Shown in pieces: positions 44,698 to 57,515 of a stretch of DNA of 64,000 nt. Origin of the DNA: Microstegium vimineum. Its lineage: Eukaryota; Streptophyta; Magnoliopsida; Poales; Poaceae. Under the pieces are notes generated by a model that saw only the letters and a program-made list of their open reading frames with translations, did not search any database and was not told the origin of the DNA. Position 1 is the stretch's first letter. Every line of letters starts with the position of its first letter. The DNA is taken from contig CM039126.1 of the NCBI GenBank assembly GCA_022036555.1, positions 11,543,591-11,607,590 of the forward strand, written 5' to 3'. The position numbers and the translations under genes are program-made.

Positions 44698-47373
44698 CTA
44701 TTCAGGCGGCGGCAACAAGAATACAAAACCAGAATTCTCCCGAATCAATGGAGGTGGCTCAATGTCAGATATGTCAATCTGTTGCATTGATTTGGATATG
44801 TCATCCACAGAGAATGGTATGCTGCATTAAAAAGTATAGTTGTATAAGTAGAATTACTTCAAAAAAAGAAAAAAAAAGTGTCATAGGAAAAATGATTGAT
44901 ATGAGTGAAGAGAAAGTAACCTTGAGTCATCATCCAGGAGGAATGAATTGCTTACAGGATTGTTGGAGTCTTCTGTCATTAATACTCTCATGTTTGATAT
45001 TACCTAACATGATAATCATACATGGTCAATTATTATCCAGTTGCAATTAAGTACAAAAAATGTAGTACAATGTGAAGTTTACCTCTGGGGAGACACTATG
45101 TGTTCCATACTTGTCATCCCAGTACATAGTACTAATCCTGTATAGTTGTTGTATACTAAGTACCTAAAAGGGAAGTCATGATGTTCTTAGCAAGATCCAA
45201 GGGAATACCTCTCTCCTAACAGAGTGAGGGACAAAATTAGACAATAAAAAAATTATGCCTTACCGGACAAAGGTCGTGGCTTATTTCATCAAATGTTTTC
45301 TTTGGCTTTTGATGAATTACCTGTAATAAAGATTAAAGAGAGAACTGCATATTTGATTTTTCTATATTTTCAAGCTGCAATCTACACTCTATGTATCACT
45401 TCTTGTATTGTCATGATAGGAGAAATGGAAAAACATATTACCAGGAAACCAATAGCTTGTTTGATATGTTTAAGCTCATCCCAGGCTGAACCTGCATACT
45501 GCAAGTAGAAAAAGCACTAGATGAGAACTCAATTTTGATGCTGAGTTGCCAACATTCAAATAACATGTATCTTTGTTATGTTCTGAACCCAAAAAAATAC
45601 CTTTTTTATGTTTATTTTAAGCATGTGCATAAAAAGTTTAAAACTGACATATGGTTTACTTCTACCACGGCTAACATAGTATCTCCACAAAGATCAACGA
45701 CCCATCCCTAAGAGAAGTTGACCGACTGGGATGTCTCGAGAAGAAATTCCAGAATTGAACAAATTATTGTGTAATCTTCATTCATGAACATGTTTATATC
45801 ATCTATAATTGGCATGTAACAAGAGTAGCTAAGATACCTCATCAGTAGCCCTATAGCACCAATGTTCAAGTTCAGCTAATCCTGCTTTTACATACTCGCC
45901 ATTACTGAATGAACAACACTCCCTTCTCAGTAGTAAACTGAAGACAAGACAGACATACCATGTTAAAATGTAGCTCAACAAGACACTTCTGGAGTTTGTA
46001 AAGTAAATAGTTAAGAGCTCTATTTTAAACGTAGTTTACCTGTTAAATAGTTGTACATTGATAAATGAAAATATCTGAGTGAACACTTTTCGCACCAAGA
46101 AAGCAGGAACCTGCAGCAGTGTCATACACAAGCAGGGCACAATGATACATAACTTTAATCATATTTAATGATCATGCAAAAAAAATGCATTTATAGCTGT
46201 TCAAAAAAAATATCCTAAGAAATGAAGAAAAAAAAGAAATACTATACCGACATTGTTCACTTTCAGTATGTTCACAAAATTTCCTAGGCTCTTCACAATC
46301 CCTTGCCAGTGAGCAATCAAAGCTTGTTGGGCAGCCGTATTAGTGTTTGAACGTGAAGACCCTTTCATTAAGCTTGCCCTTGATGTTCTCGGGGCCTACA
46401 GTGTTGGTATTGAAAAGGAGAATCACATGAAGTCATCAGTTAGACAAGCCAACATGATGCTTATCATGCTCTAGACTAAGAAATTGTGAATACCTGGATG
46501 CACAAGCCAAGCAAGGGAGATATCTCTTTCTTCAAATTATCCCGGACCATTCCATATATCTTCTCCACGTATGCTGTAAGCTGCTGTTTAAACAGTAAAG
46601 CAGGATACTTGGCTTCGACTTGTCTCAGAGTTTCAACTCCAGTAACCATGCTTCCATTTATCAGAGAAAGATTTACACCTTGTGGCGCTCCTCTGAAGCT
46701 CTAGAATTAGATAGGGAATAAAAAGCATATTCATTAAATGTGAAGCTTCATTTAAAGAAGAACAAAATAAAATGAGCGAAAAAAAGAATATATACCTGCG
46801 TCATTCGTCCAAAAAGTGTAGCAGAAGATGACCGTCGACGCTGTGGAGCCATACCAGTTGATCCACTCGCCTTTAATGTTCGTTGAAGCAACAACAATAG
46901 CGTTGAAGCATTTGAAAGCCAGTATGCTAGGACTTCATTGTTGTCTTGTGTCTACATAACACAAGCAAAATGATGTTACTTTAGTGTTGTAGGTGATAGT
47001 AAGAAAATTGCATCATGATTATAACCTCAATTGCATGTCCAACGGTTTGAATGATGCGATCAAAAACACTTGTCCGTTCTACTTCAAATGATCTCCAATG
47101 AAGAAGACATTTGTATATAATACAAGCAGCAACTGGCCTATTCCCAGCATAGCCTAAATGTTGTGCGATGCACCTAATTAATAGATCTTGATTCTCCTGC
47201 AAAGGTTCTGAACATATTAGTTGACAGAGCAACATGAATCTAAGGATCTATGAAGTGATCCTAAAGACACATGAATAGATGGCAAGCCACACCTGCTGCT
47301 TTTCGTTAAGTGACTTTTGTGGCTTATCATCAATATCATATTCCTTTTTAGGCGAGGACTTATTATTGGATTC
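44698..47373 (-). other. Myosin XI globular-tail (dilute/DIL) exons 28-39
   Basis: Exons: 47373-47293, 47196-47026, 46951-46796, 46700-46494, 46395-46252, 46110-46040, 45937-45838, 45498-45442, 45320-45264, 45163-45083, 45003-44921 and 44821-44698. The cargo-binding tail starts with LLIRCIAQHLGYAGNRPVAA and KCLLHWRSFEVERTSVFDRI. The DIL region has FSFINVQLFN, LLRRECCSFSNGEYVKAGL and ELEHWCYRATDE. The donor of exon 32 is taken as AAT then GTCGGT, to keep VNNVPAFLV in frame. No stop or shift is seen in the tail, so selection kept it until very recently, if the exon 25 shift is real. Confidence 0.88.
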
Positions 47374-50300
47374 CTGAAGCACCAATAGAGAAACAAAGGT
47401 TTACTTTATATATTTCAAGTAATTTATTGTATGCTGCTATAACCTATGGAAAGCCACTTACTGGAGTTATTTTTGAATCATTACTTGATACTTGAGCATT
47501 TTCAGAGTTTCTCTATAGATCAAACAAGAGGGGTAAGTCATTGGATGAATCTTCCAAAATTGAAGATAAAGAAAGAAAGAGCAACACTCACTTGTAAATT
47601 GGACTTGGAGCGACCAGATAGAATTTTGGTTGGAGCCATTGAGACAGCTTGCTGACGAAGCACTTTATTTTCAGATTCTACATTAGCGAGTTTCTCTTCT
47701 AACCTGAACGAGAACATACAAAACACACACACACAAGGTGACGATTTGATGTCAGTAGATGAAATGAATTTAGACATGGCTTGTGCATAATAGGACAAAA
47801 CATAGAAATATCAGTGGTGGCACGGAAAAAGCATAAACCTTCTCAGGTAGTCCTGAAATTGACGCATTTTTATTTCAGTCTCATCCATTTTCTTTTGCTT
47901 TTCTTCATTTGCTTGTTCCTCTTCAGCCGTTTCTTTTCCAAATCATCAGCTCTTTGTTTTTCTGATTGTAATGTAGTCTACAACAAATAAGCCAGACGTA
48001 ACAAATTCAGTGTAAGTGTTCAATCGTCCAAACATGAAGCACTTTCGTTTATCTGATACGGTCACGTTGTTGTAAAAGGATGAGCAAATGAATAGGAAAT
48101 TCTAGACAATAGTTGTTGTAGACTGCAAACCTTAAGTTCTTGAACTTCTGTTGTCAAGGAATCAATCTTTTCGGTGTCTTGGACGAGGACCTGAGTTTCC
48201 TTCACTACAGGAGGTGCTTCTTCAATAGTCTTGGCAGCTTCTCGCTCCTGGGCAAGCTTTGTGCTTGCCTCATCCAGTTTAGCTTGTAATGCTTCCATAG
48301 AGCTCTGCATTTTTGACAACTCCTGTGCTTTTGCTTCTTCCAAGTCTGTCTGTGTGCACATGAATTCACTTGTGTCAAATAATTGAAAAAATAGTCATAT
48401 GTTAATATGTTAACACATATTAAAACTACAGAAGCTGAAATATTGCTGGGTTTATCTGGTTTAGTTTGTGCAATGGAGTTGCTAGTCGGGTCACTTCCGA
48501 CCAATATGACTCAAGGTTGAGCAAGTTGTGGGGCAAAGTCGTTAATTGCTTAGAAGGTGTTTCCAAAAGTTGGTTAGGATGAGTAGTGTACTCTCCTAGT
48601 TGGTGGCTTTTTGACCCAGTTTCCACTCAAAAAAACGGGGTCAACCCTGTATTTTACTTTTCTTCGTCTAATAAAAATCGCAGCAAAACTTTTGCCGTCC
48701 CTTCTAAAAAAAAGCTGAAATATTGATACAATTATGTTTTGCTTCTTAGAAGTGGTTACGGAATGGAAGATATTAGAACAAGAAACAAAGAAGTTAAAAG
48801 AAAAGATACCCTTAGTCGTTTCTCTAACTGCACACGCCATGTAAGTTCTTCCACTGTCTTTTCGAGTTTATCCTTTGCTTCTTTGAGTGCACCTGTTTCT
48901 CTTGCTTCCTGAAGAGATGATAGCATAGTGCAATGCATTAGAAATGAGAGTCTTTGCACACTCTGATGGTGCTACATGGTTGCCAACTTTATGAACTACT
49001 CCACGAAGAACATTTCTCATGGCATTATTTACTCTCCCCTGGCATGTGGTTATATCTTTCATTCCATGAAGTTTTAATAACACAAAATATGATATGTACA
49101 GTAGTGCATTTACTGGGATACAATGCATACCATTTTGAGTTTCTTTAGTTCTTTCCTTGCAATTCTTCCCCTCCATCTGCATTGTGCAACAATGGCTGCA
49201 CATTTCAACTTCATATGGTACTTATGAGCCCTATGGCACCTATAACGAGCCTGCCATGCACAGTCAGAGCATTCATGTAAGGTACATATCCAATGTCGAA
49301 GCATTAGCTCGGTTGAGTTGCATAATTATTTACTAGTAACTCAAAACACCTGAATTGTAACTGCTCCCGCAGATTGCTTCTTAAATCTAAACTCCTTTCG
49401 TGCTGCCATTGCTCGCAATGCAGTTTGCACTACAAGAACAGAAGCATAGTGGAGCTTGTAGGATCTTCTTGCCTGATGCCTACGCTGGTTTTTCTGAACT
49501 TTGATGGAAGCTGCTTCCCTTCGCATGTTATCATACAGTTTACAAGCCAATCTTCCTAAAACGTGAAGCGTGATATTGTCAATTGGTTATTAGTAAAATG
49601 AAACAGGGTTAGTGCTACCGTTAATTATATGCAAAACATACCTCTCCATATGGCTTGAACACATACAGACGCCTTTCTCAAAGAAAGGAACTTCTTTCGC
49701 ATGATATGTGTCCGCATTTTTCCCTGAATTGTTTTTGCCGCAGTACTGAGTACTTCAGTCCTCCTAGCATCTAGTTCAGCCATCTGGCCAGCTCTCAGAA
49801 AAACTTTTGTTTTACCTATCTAAGAAATATAAATCCGATCGAGTTAGTGTGATGAAAATGAGTAGTACATTGAAGCCCTAATAATGCAAAACAGTTATCA
49901 AGGTCTTGTATTTGTCTGTATTTTGGTGCTATGCTTGCAGTGTTTGGCTGCCCGGAATGTAAAAATAAGCAAGCACTAGTAAATAGGTATCCCCAGCATT
50001 TTCTAAATATATGACATTTAGGAGGAGCTAATCAATTTATTTTTTAACTAATTAGCTTGCCCTATAAACGTCATGTATTTGGAAACGGAGGGAGAACAAA
50101 AATTCATGAACAAATTTGTTTGAGATATCTGTAATATCTCTCCATCATAGGTTAGGCATTAACTTTGATTAGAAAAACTATGCCATAAGAAAAATGATTG
50201 AGTTCATGTTACCTGAAAGCCTAAAAGACCCTTTTTCTCCAAAATCCTCTTGCATGCAACCTTTTCATCGCTACTGTTAAGATAATAATAAAAATAAAAG

Positions 50301-53300
50301 GTGCTGTTAGAAGCACTAGCAACACCATTGTAAAAATACAAATCAACACAAAATTCAATAAAGAACTTACTTCCCTTCAAGGGCCTCAGGCGCAAGTATT
50401 CCAAAACGATGCAAAAACTCATAAAATGTGCGACGTGTAGGATACCCAGCACAACTAATCCTGATAGCCTCAAGTACACCCTAATGATAAATGGCATGAA
50501 ATGTAGTCAAGTCATTTTGCCATATAGACAAATTTCAACTAGGCCACCATGTGCACTATAGTACAGACTGTAACAATAAGTCATTGTTCAAGATCACTTA
50601 CACCACAACGCAACTGTTGCATGACATTGATATTCTCAAAAATTGCTGGTTTTAGAACATTATTTGGCTTCACACATCTGATATAGTGAGGCTCTGTAGA
50701 GTTTAATGTGTCCATAAGGGCTTGAAGTTGTTGCTGCAACATAAAAAGCATAGAAATAAAAAAATCCACCATGCATAATAGCAAAAATGGAGAGAAGAAA
50801 ATAAATCTAGAGCTGACCTTAAAGCGAGCTCCAATGGAAGAGAACTTGGAAGATTTAGATGTCTCCTCTGGCGGAGGTGGAAATAATTCAGAGATAAATG
50901 AGCATTTAGAAGCACTTAGCAGTTCCTGGTGCTCTGCCACGACATAGTCTTTATTTTTGTCAAGGAATTGATCAGACTGATACAACACCTGAATACCATA
51001 AACCCACAAGCATCAGCATAAACAAGAATATACAATGATAATACTTTTATGGCCACATGTAACTGAATTCTACGAAAAAAAACTACCTCTCCAGCATAGT
51101 GACAAATTGTAAAATCAGTACGAGATAACTTTGGCTTCACAAATCGTTTGTGCTTTTGAAAAGTCTGGTACAGCTTCTGGGCAAACGTTTCGTGTGTTGA
51201 CTTGGGGAACATACTGGATGCAGTTAAAAAGAGACGGAGAGAGAGCATGTTAACATAGCTTTCATCTAGTCACTGGTCATAGACTCACAGTCAACTATGC
51301 CACACAGGTGAATATACATGAGGGGAAGACAGGAAAAACAAGAAACATGATAGTAAGGCATACCATGCCTCATCAAGAAGTGCAATAACACCACCAGGTT
51401 TCTGCAAATGGACAATAGTCAAATAAATTTCAGTATTATTGTTCAACCCATTAATACATGCAAGAGACAAGAAAGAGTCCATCAGAAAATTGACTCATAA
51501 AGATTTCTGAGATTTTAAAACAAGTACAATAAAAATGGGTGCAACATCTTTCCTGTTGTATGTGACTCAAATCCTACATGTAGAAAGAACTCAATTGAGA
51601 TGTGCTATAGGATTTCTAGTTCTATTAGGATTTGAGAGTAGATTCTATGAAAAGTAGGACTCCTATTTGCATGTATGAGGGTGTTGTAAAGGACTATATA
51701 AACAAGGGGTAGGGCAATAGGCATCAACCAAGACAACACAAGAATCTCATCCAAGGAATGTAAGGAGCAATTAGAAGCGTTCAAAGAGAATTATACTAGA
51801 AGTTCTATTCACTAGTTTCTTGTATAGGACAAGAATCAATAGGTCCTAGAAGATCAAGTAGGTCTGTGAGAGAGCTACAATCATTTGTACTCTATCTTTG
51901 GAGCTGTGATTATAGAGTTTGCGGTCACTTCGCCAAAATCCCAGTTGCTTTAACGTCACCATCTAGGGTTTTCTACATGATTTGACTACACCGTTCTTAA
52001 TAAGGTGCAAGTTTGTGCCATGCTCACGGTATTTTTTTAAAAGATCTGAAGGCTGCTATGCATAACTATGGGTATCAAATTCTAAATTTCCCTGGCCAAA
52101 ACAAGGGTCATTTGACTTGCTTTGGATTCTCTAACATATAAGTTTATGAGTACTAGATGTCCCTTCCACTGTATCTAGCTTTGCTGCAGTTTTCAGCAAA
52201 AGGATGTTTTACACGTTTAAATAAGACTAAATGTAAGTTATTTTGCCCCTTCTTTCAGCTTATAGGTCCAAAGTTGAAGCCTAAGTTTGTTCCAATATCT
52301 ATGATTGGAAAGTGTTTGATTATTTTTTCACATCAGCACAAATACCACTATGCATGATTGATGCAAGGTAAACAAAAATGAAAAAAAAAGGTATACATTA
52401 CAGAATTTGGAATGTTCAATTTCAAAATGCTTTATATTAAACTGTAATTGAAATTTTACGTTCATATCTATGTGTACCTTCTCAATAAGGTCGAGAACGT
52501 CTTGATTATCGACAAACTCAATATAACTCCAATCAATTTGTTCTTTAGTGTACTCCTCTTGTTCCATCTTGAAAACATGCTGAAAAGATGAAAGAAATAC
52601 CACTGACATATATATGTGTATTCTTTTGGTTGATAAATGGCTAGCAGTCACATGAAACATTCCTTGTGACCAAATGTTACCTGATTGAAATGTTGTTGCA
52701 ATTTCTCATTTGTATAGTTAATGCAAAATTGTTCGAAACTGTCAAAATTATGATGTGTCAGTCTTTCAAAAGAACAATGTGGATTGTAAATACAAGATTA
52801 AACTGCAGTGAAGGTTACCTGTTAGCCTTGAAACTCTCAAAACCATAGATGTCCAGCACACCAATAAGACATTTAGAACTAGCATCTTGCCCAATGGAAC
52901 TATTAATTTTATCAACAAGCCTGAAAAATAATGGTGGTTCACAATGGAGAGTGAGTTTTTGTTTCATCTTGTTTGTTGCAAAGTGCTATAAAGAACAAAA
53001 TGCATTATTGTGTTACCAGTCAAACAAGCGAGAGTATATCGTCTTTGCTAGACCATCCCTGCTAATGGTTGCATTGTAAGGATCAAGGCTCCTTTTTATA
53101 ACCTCCTCTGGCGTTACCATGACACGCTTACAAAGAGCATCTTCCAAGGCTCCAGGATTACACCTGACACAGAGACCCATCAGTACTCCATACATGCTGC
53201 ACATGATGATATCATCAACTATGAAACAAAACAAAAGACATGTAGTTACATAAGAAGCTCAGCAGTTGTTTCAAGATGAAACTTAGATTTTTCATCTTTC

Positions 53301-55932
53301 AAGACAGAGGAATCAACTTCTTTGCCCTTGGAAAATTCAATATTGCCAATATGAAGGATAGCAGCAACAACCCTGAAAATAGCATCCTGGATAGAAATTA
53401 AATTGTAGACAAGTGAGAAAAAAAACATTTAGTTAAAGTAGCTATCAATCATGTCAATGAACAGATGGAAATAATTGAGTTACCTGTTCCTGAGTACTGA
53501 TTCCAACAATATCCATTGCTCTTCTTGTGGCTAAATATTCATGGGCATCACTTATCCCAACCAACTCATAGCAATTTGATTGATTGAGATAGTGAAAACT
53601 CTTAGGATTTCCTAATTTGTACTTTTCGATATCCTGAAAGTTTGGTGCCACAGGATATAGTTGTATTACTAACCAAATATCCTCTAAAAAGTAGACAAAC
53701 TTTAAAAATCTGTGTAAACATTATTGCCAGCCACAAGTGCAAAACTCATAACAAATACACAAGGACAATGTAAATCAATACCTCTTGTGGTGCTGAACAA
53801 AGGAGATAAAAGCAGTGGTAGTTGCGCTCTGGGTCGGATATTTGGCATACACGTGATCTTTCTAGGAGGTAAGTTCTGATAGCAGCACCTGAGATCCTTC
53901 CATGCTTATCAAACTGAATCTCAACAAACTTACCAAACCGACTGCACGAACCATTATGAAAGGAAAAAAAATGTGACCTACACATATACAACTCCAGGTT
54001 TTGGGGAGAGAAAAAAGGCAGGTGACTATAATTAGGATACTTATTCTAGAGTTCCTTTTACCTAGAATTATTATTTCTCACAGTTTTTGCATTGCCAAAA
54101 GCTTCAAGAACTGGATTTGACTGCAGGCACAAGAATAAAAAATACATTTTAACCAAGGTGTAAATAATATAACAGTACAATCATCTTACAAGTCCAAACA
54201 CAGCCACATGTCTGACCTCGAGAACTTGTTGCTCTACTGTTCTTCCTTCAGTTGCAGCTCGGCCACCCAAATAGGCAAGATATCTCATAAGCATTTTTGT
54301 TGTTTCTGTTTTTCCAGCACCACTCTCACCACTCACAAGAATGGCATTACTCTTATTTTCATTAATCATAGCTCTGTTCAAATAAAAAATAGCAGTGAGA
54401 ACAGCTTGTAGGATGTGGAAAATGCTGAGCTGATTCTAAGTTTCTAACTACCAACTTTTTGTAGTGCATTAAACAAGGCAGAAATACACAGATTTTTTTT
54501 CAAAGAAACATAGAAACCTAGAAGAACGAGAAAACACTTAACAAGGTTATTCCAACCCTTCTAGCAAGCTAGCTATCAGACTTATTACCTGTACGCAACA
54601 TCTGCCACAGCAAAAACATGTGGACTTAACTCTCCAAATGGAGCACCCTTATACTGTTGCATCATATGCGGATCATATAAATGGGGCAGCCTTTGGAAAG
54701 GATTTACAGCAATGAGAATATTGCCAGTGTATGTCTGAGTAAATGATAAAATGTCAGCCATAATAAACAATTAACATAGGTGAGTCTCAAAGCTTCAAAC
54801 TCAGTATAACAGAAACAAACGACACATCCAAGGTAAAGTGATCATACAGCAATCTGTAAAAAAATAATAATAATTAGCATACATAGATTTCATTAAGCTC
54901 ATATCTGATCGCCAAATTCTGCAGCACTCCTGGTTCATGGAGATAGGAGAGCTTTGTCATGTCATCAACTCCACCAGCAGCTGCTTCCATATCTTTGGGA
55001 TATAGTTTCGACAAATTCGCCACAATCTAAAAATGTGGCAGCATGACGATAAGCAGGATTACATAGAATTTAAATCCCAGAAGCAATTTACAAAACCGAA
55101 CTTAGAGCCTACATATGGCACACTCCAGATATTCTTGGAGCTAGAGTTGTGAGGCGAGTTGAAGATATTTGGTTGACTATATAATAATTTTGGTATCCTT
55201 TTATACTGAACACATGTATATACTTAAGCCAATTTATTTTTATCCTACAAACATCCAATCCTACATGAACCTTGTCGGTCAATATAATGAAAGCTGATGA
55301 CAACATCCGAATGCATGTTACCTTTTTCCCATTGGTTGCTTGGATCTCAGCCTCTTCGCCATTGATCTTAACCACCTCTCCATCGACCCAGCAAATATCA
55401 GGATCTTCAGCCCACACATGAGACCCCACGATTATATTAACTTTGGTCCCTGCAATGGAAATTTGGCGGTCTTAGGCATCGTCTAGAAGTGAGTCTCTGA
55501 AATAATCTGAGAACCTATTTATTTAACAAAGCATGCATTTGCATTCCCAAAATCCGTTGCAAAGCCAAACACGCATCAGGTTCGCACCAGCACCGCAGCA
55601 CGCTACAATGCTACCCAGCCAGCACGACCTGAATCGCCCTCGCCGCTGCTGCTGCTGATGCATTATGCAAAGAGAATCAGGAACTCACCATTTCGCCGGC
55701 GCGGCACTCGGCGGAGGATGATCAGTCGAACAACGTCGCTTTGAGACAGGGTGAGGACGGGCTCATATCTCTCTCTGACTTCCTCCACCGTCTTCGTCGT
55801 CGTCGTCTTCTTCTCAGGGAGGAAGCTGGCGCGGTGCAAAAGCGGGGGAGTGGAGAGAGAGAGGAAATGTGAAGACAGTGTGTAGAGGGAGAGGAGGGGC
55901 TGAGGGTGAGGTGGAGTACGTGGAGCGGCCAT
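44698..55932 (-). CDS. Class XI myosin heavy chain (one probable frameshift, start uncertain)
   Basis: Plant class XI myosins are actin motors that drive cytoplasmic streaming and move organelles and vesicles. I traced 39 exons in order to the canonical ending LIRENSGFVFLLPPPE and a TAG at 44,700-44,698. Exon 1 ends at 55,689 and exon 2 starts at 55,449 with GTKVNIIVGSHVWAEDPD, the usual N terminus. An ATG ends exon 1 (55,691-55,689), but canonical splicing puts it one base out of frame. The frame that fits instead extends up to ATG 55,932 (MAAPRTPPHP), giving an unusual 80-residue leader. In exon 25 one base appears missing at about 47,927, leading to a stop at 47,872. Both sites look like GGG reduced to GG. 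Everything else is intact, with an expected protein of about 1,500 residues, so sequence error is as likely as a pseudogene. Confidence 0.9.
47462..49555 (-). other. Myosin XI neck and coiled-coil exons 21-27
   Basis: Exons: 49555-49350, 49250-49131, 48908-48810, 48349-48131, 47977-47839, 47703-47592 and 47512-47462. Exons 20-22 carry six IQ-type repeats that would bind calmodulin-like light chains (for example KTIQGKMRTHIMRKKF, VCVQAIWRGRLACKLY, VVQTALRAMAARKEFR, TIQARYRCHRAHKYH and IVAQCRWRGRIARKE). Exons 22-26 are heptad-rich coiled coil (ALKEAKDKLEKTVEELTWRV and later) for dimerisation. In exon 25 the frame is lost after DDLEKKR (47,927) and a TAA follows at 47,872-47,870. The other frame continues with the expected coiled-coil residues to the exon end. 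Confidence 0.85.
49642..55449 (-). other. Myosin XI motor-domain exons 2-20
   Basis: Exons (high to low): 55449-55322, 55026-54883, 54734-54589, 54373-54218, 54120-54062, 53941-53782, 53633-53484, 53386-53250, 53163-53017, 52920-52819, 52738-52681, 52579-52478, 51401-51364, 51213-51087, 50988-50818, 50733-50602, 50480-50371, 50273-50213 and 49818-49642. All joints have GT donors and AG acceptors and keep the reading frame. The P-loop GESGAGKT is at 54,330-54,307. Switch I NNNSSRFGKF spans exons 6-7, and switch II DIYGFESF is in exon 11. Exon 14 (LLDEA) is only 38 nt. The actin-binding region HYIRCVKPN is in exon 17. Exon 20 begins the first IQ motif. The two-amino-acid-deep match to plant XI myosins throughout indicates purifying selection on the motor. 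Confidence 0.9.
51554..51977 (+). mobile_element. LTR-like fragment in myosin intron 13
   Basis: A TGTTGTATGTGACTC start, an ACTATATAAACAAGG TATA-like motif at about 51,692 and an end TTTTCTACA suggest a short LTR or TRIM-like remnant of about 420 bp. It is in the one unusually long intron of the motor region (52,477-51,402). No target duplication could be confirmed. Confidence 0.4.
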
Positions 55933-56062
55933 GGCCGGCCCCCTGCTCGATCTCTGCGGGGCGCCATGCAATTCGCCCCCGACAAATACAAACCACATGT
56001 AGATGGGCCACACAGCTTATTCGCGCGCTGCTCGCATGCAAGCCTCGGGCAACGTGCCCGGC

Positions 56063-56078
56063 CTATATATATATATAC
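56063..56078 (-). promoter_or_regulatory. TATA box of the myosin gene
   Basis: A TATATATATATATA run on the minus strand lies about 370 bp upstream of the exon 1 donor. A start about 30 bp downstream (near 56,035) would give a 5' UTR rich in CT (tctctctc tracts at 55,860-55,770 on the minus strand), which is common for housekeeping plant genes. Confidence 0.5.
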
Positions 56079-56080
56079 GA

Positions 56081-57470
56081 GAGGAAATGTTTAATACTGT
56101 GTCACAGCCATGGTTTATCAATTTCATTCCCTTGATTCCCCTACCTGCCGGAATGTCTAGTTCCGCAGCCCAATACTGCATCCCGTGCCGCCCTCTGTTC
56201 CGGCCAGTCCGTCCAATTCCGGGCGTTCCGGACGGCATCCTGCTTACCAATCATCTCGGTACAGCCATGAAAATTCCTTCTCCCGATCAAAAGGAAAGAA
56301 TAAATGGAAACAAAAATAGAAGGAAATCAAGAAACACAATCAATTTTTGGATCCATCTTGAAGACCATGAATCAATAAAAGATTTGCCTCCAAGCAGTGG
56401 CGGAGCACAGCACCAAATCTAGTGCGGGCAATTTGTATCGCTACAGAGAGCAATGGCAGACTTAATCGCTTGTTTTTGGGCCACCGTGAATACAATTGCT
56501 GGTAATAAAGCAATAAGAAACAAAGCCTGCTTGGCCCATTCTATCTAAAACTGGGTTGACTCGTATAACAATTGTATATGGCGTCTCGTATAATGCCACA
56601 TAATTTAAGACGACTTAACATACCACATATACAATGATTGATTTTTTAAGTTGACTCGTAGCAACTCATGATTCCTTAATTTATACATAGAATAAAAATT
56701 AACTTGTGAGGTGCATGGTAACAACAACTCATACAATGATGTAATAGTTGTCTCATAGTCCTAAATCTTAGCTCATGAGATGGTTATTTCGTGAAATAAC
56801 GACATCTTTCCCTCTCACATCTCTTTCCTCCGCATAAGTAAAAATTCTACGTGGCATTACATAAGACGGGGTACGAGACCGCTGACGTGTAGCAATGTAC
56901 CTGCCCTAAGTGACGGGTGAAAGGATAAGATGTGTGGATGTCCTTTGGAGACCTGGACACCGGAGCTTCATATAATATTGGGTCACATCTACTTGGGCTG
57001 CTTCATGTTTGGGCCTCCAGCTCACTAGTAGTTCAACGCTCAAAAATTATATTAAATCTGAAACGGTACACCGGAAAGGACCGATACCTAATCCATTGCA
57101 AGAGCAAAACCAGAATACAATTCACAAGATCTTGTTTCTTATCTCGCTTTGCATCATCCGTATGCCTCACTCCACTACTGGCAGTGTGCCTCACTTTCCG
57201 TAGTATCTATCTCACCACAAGGCATGAATATTTTATCCATACATTTCGTTCCACATAGTTTCCTCTTCTATCCTAGAGCTGTTATTTCTCTCCTCGCCGC
57301 CAATATCGTCTCCCAAATCCTACCTATCACCCTTCTATCGCATCTATCCATCATTGCAAATGTGGCTCCTCCTCCCTTTGTTGCATCCAACAATGCCCTC
57401 ATCCACCATTGTCATACTACCATATATTCATTGTTATCTCTACACCACCGCCGCTCCACAAGAGTAGCCT

Positions 57471-57471
<1 letters not shown>
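56081..57471. other. Intergenic, no gene recognised
   Basis: This is mostly unique AT-balanced sequence upstream of the myosin promoter. Frames up to about 140 codons overlap one another in different frames with no conserved motif. A stretch at 56,560-56,900 (tcgtataa and cttaagacgact-like runs) resembles transposon-derived sequence but could not be classified. Confidence 0.4.

Positions 57472-57511
<40 letters not shown>
57472..57511. repeat. (CT)20 microsatellite
   Basis: An uninterrupted CT repeat of about 40 bp is followed by a short GT run (57,512-57,521). It is likely to vary in length between individuals. Confidence 0.95.
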
Positions 57512-57515
<4 letters not shown>

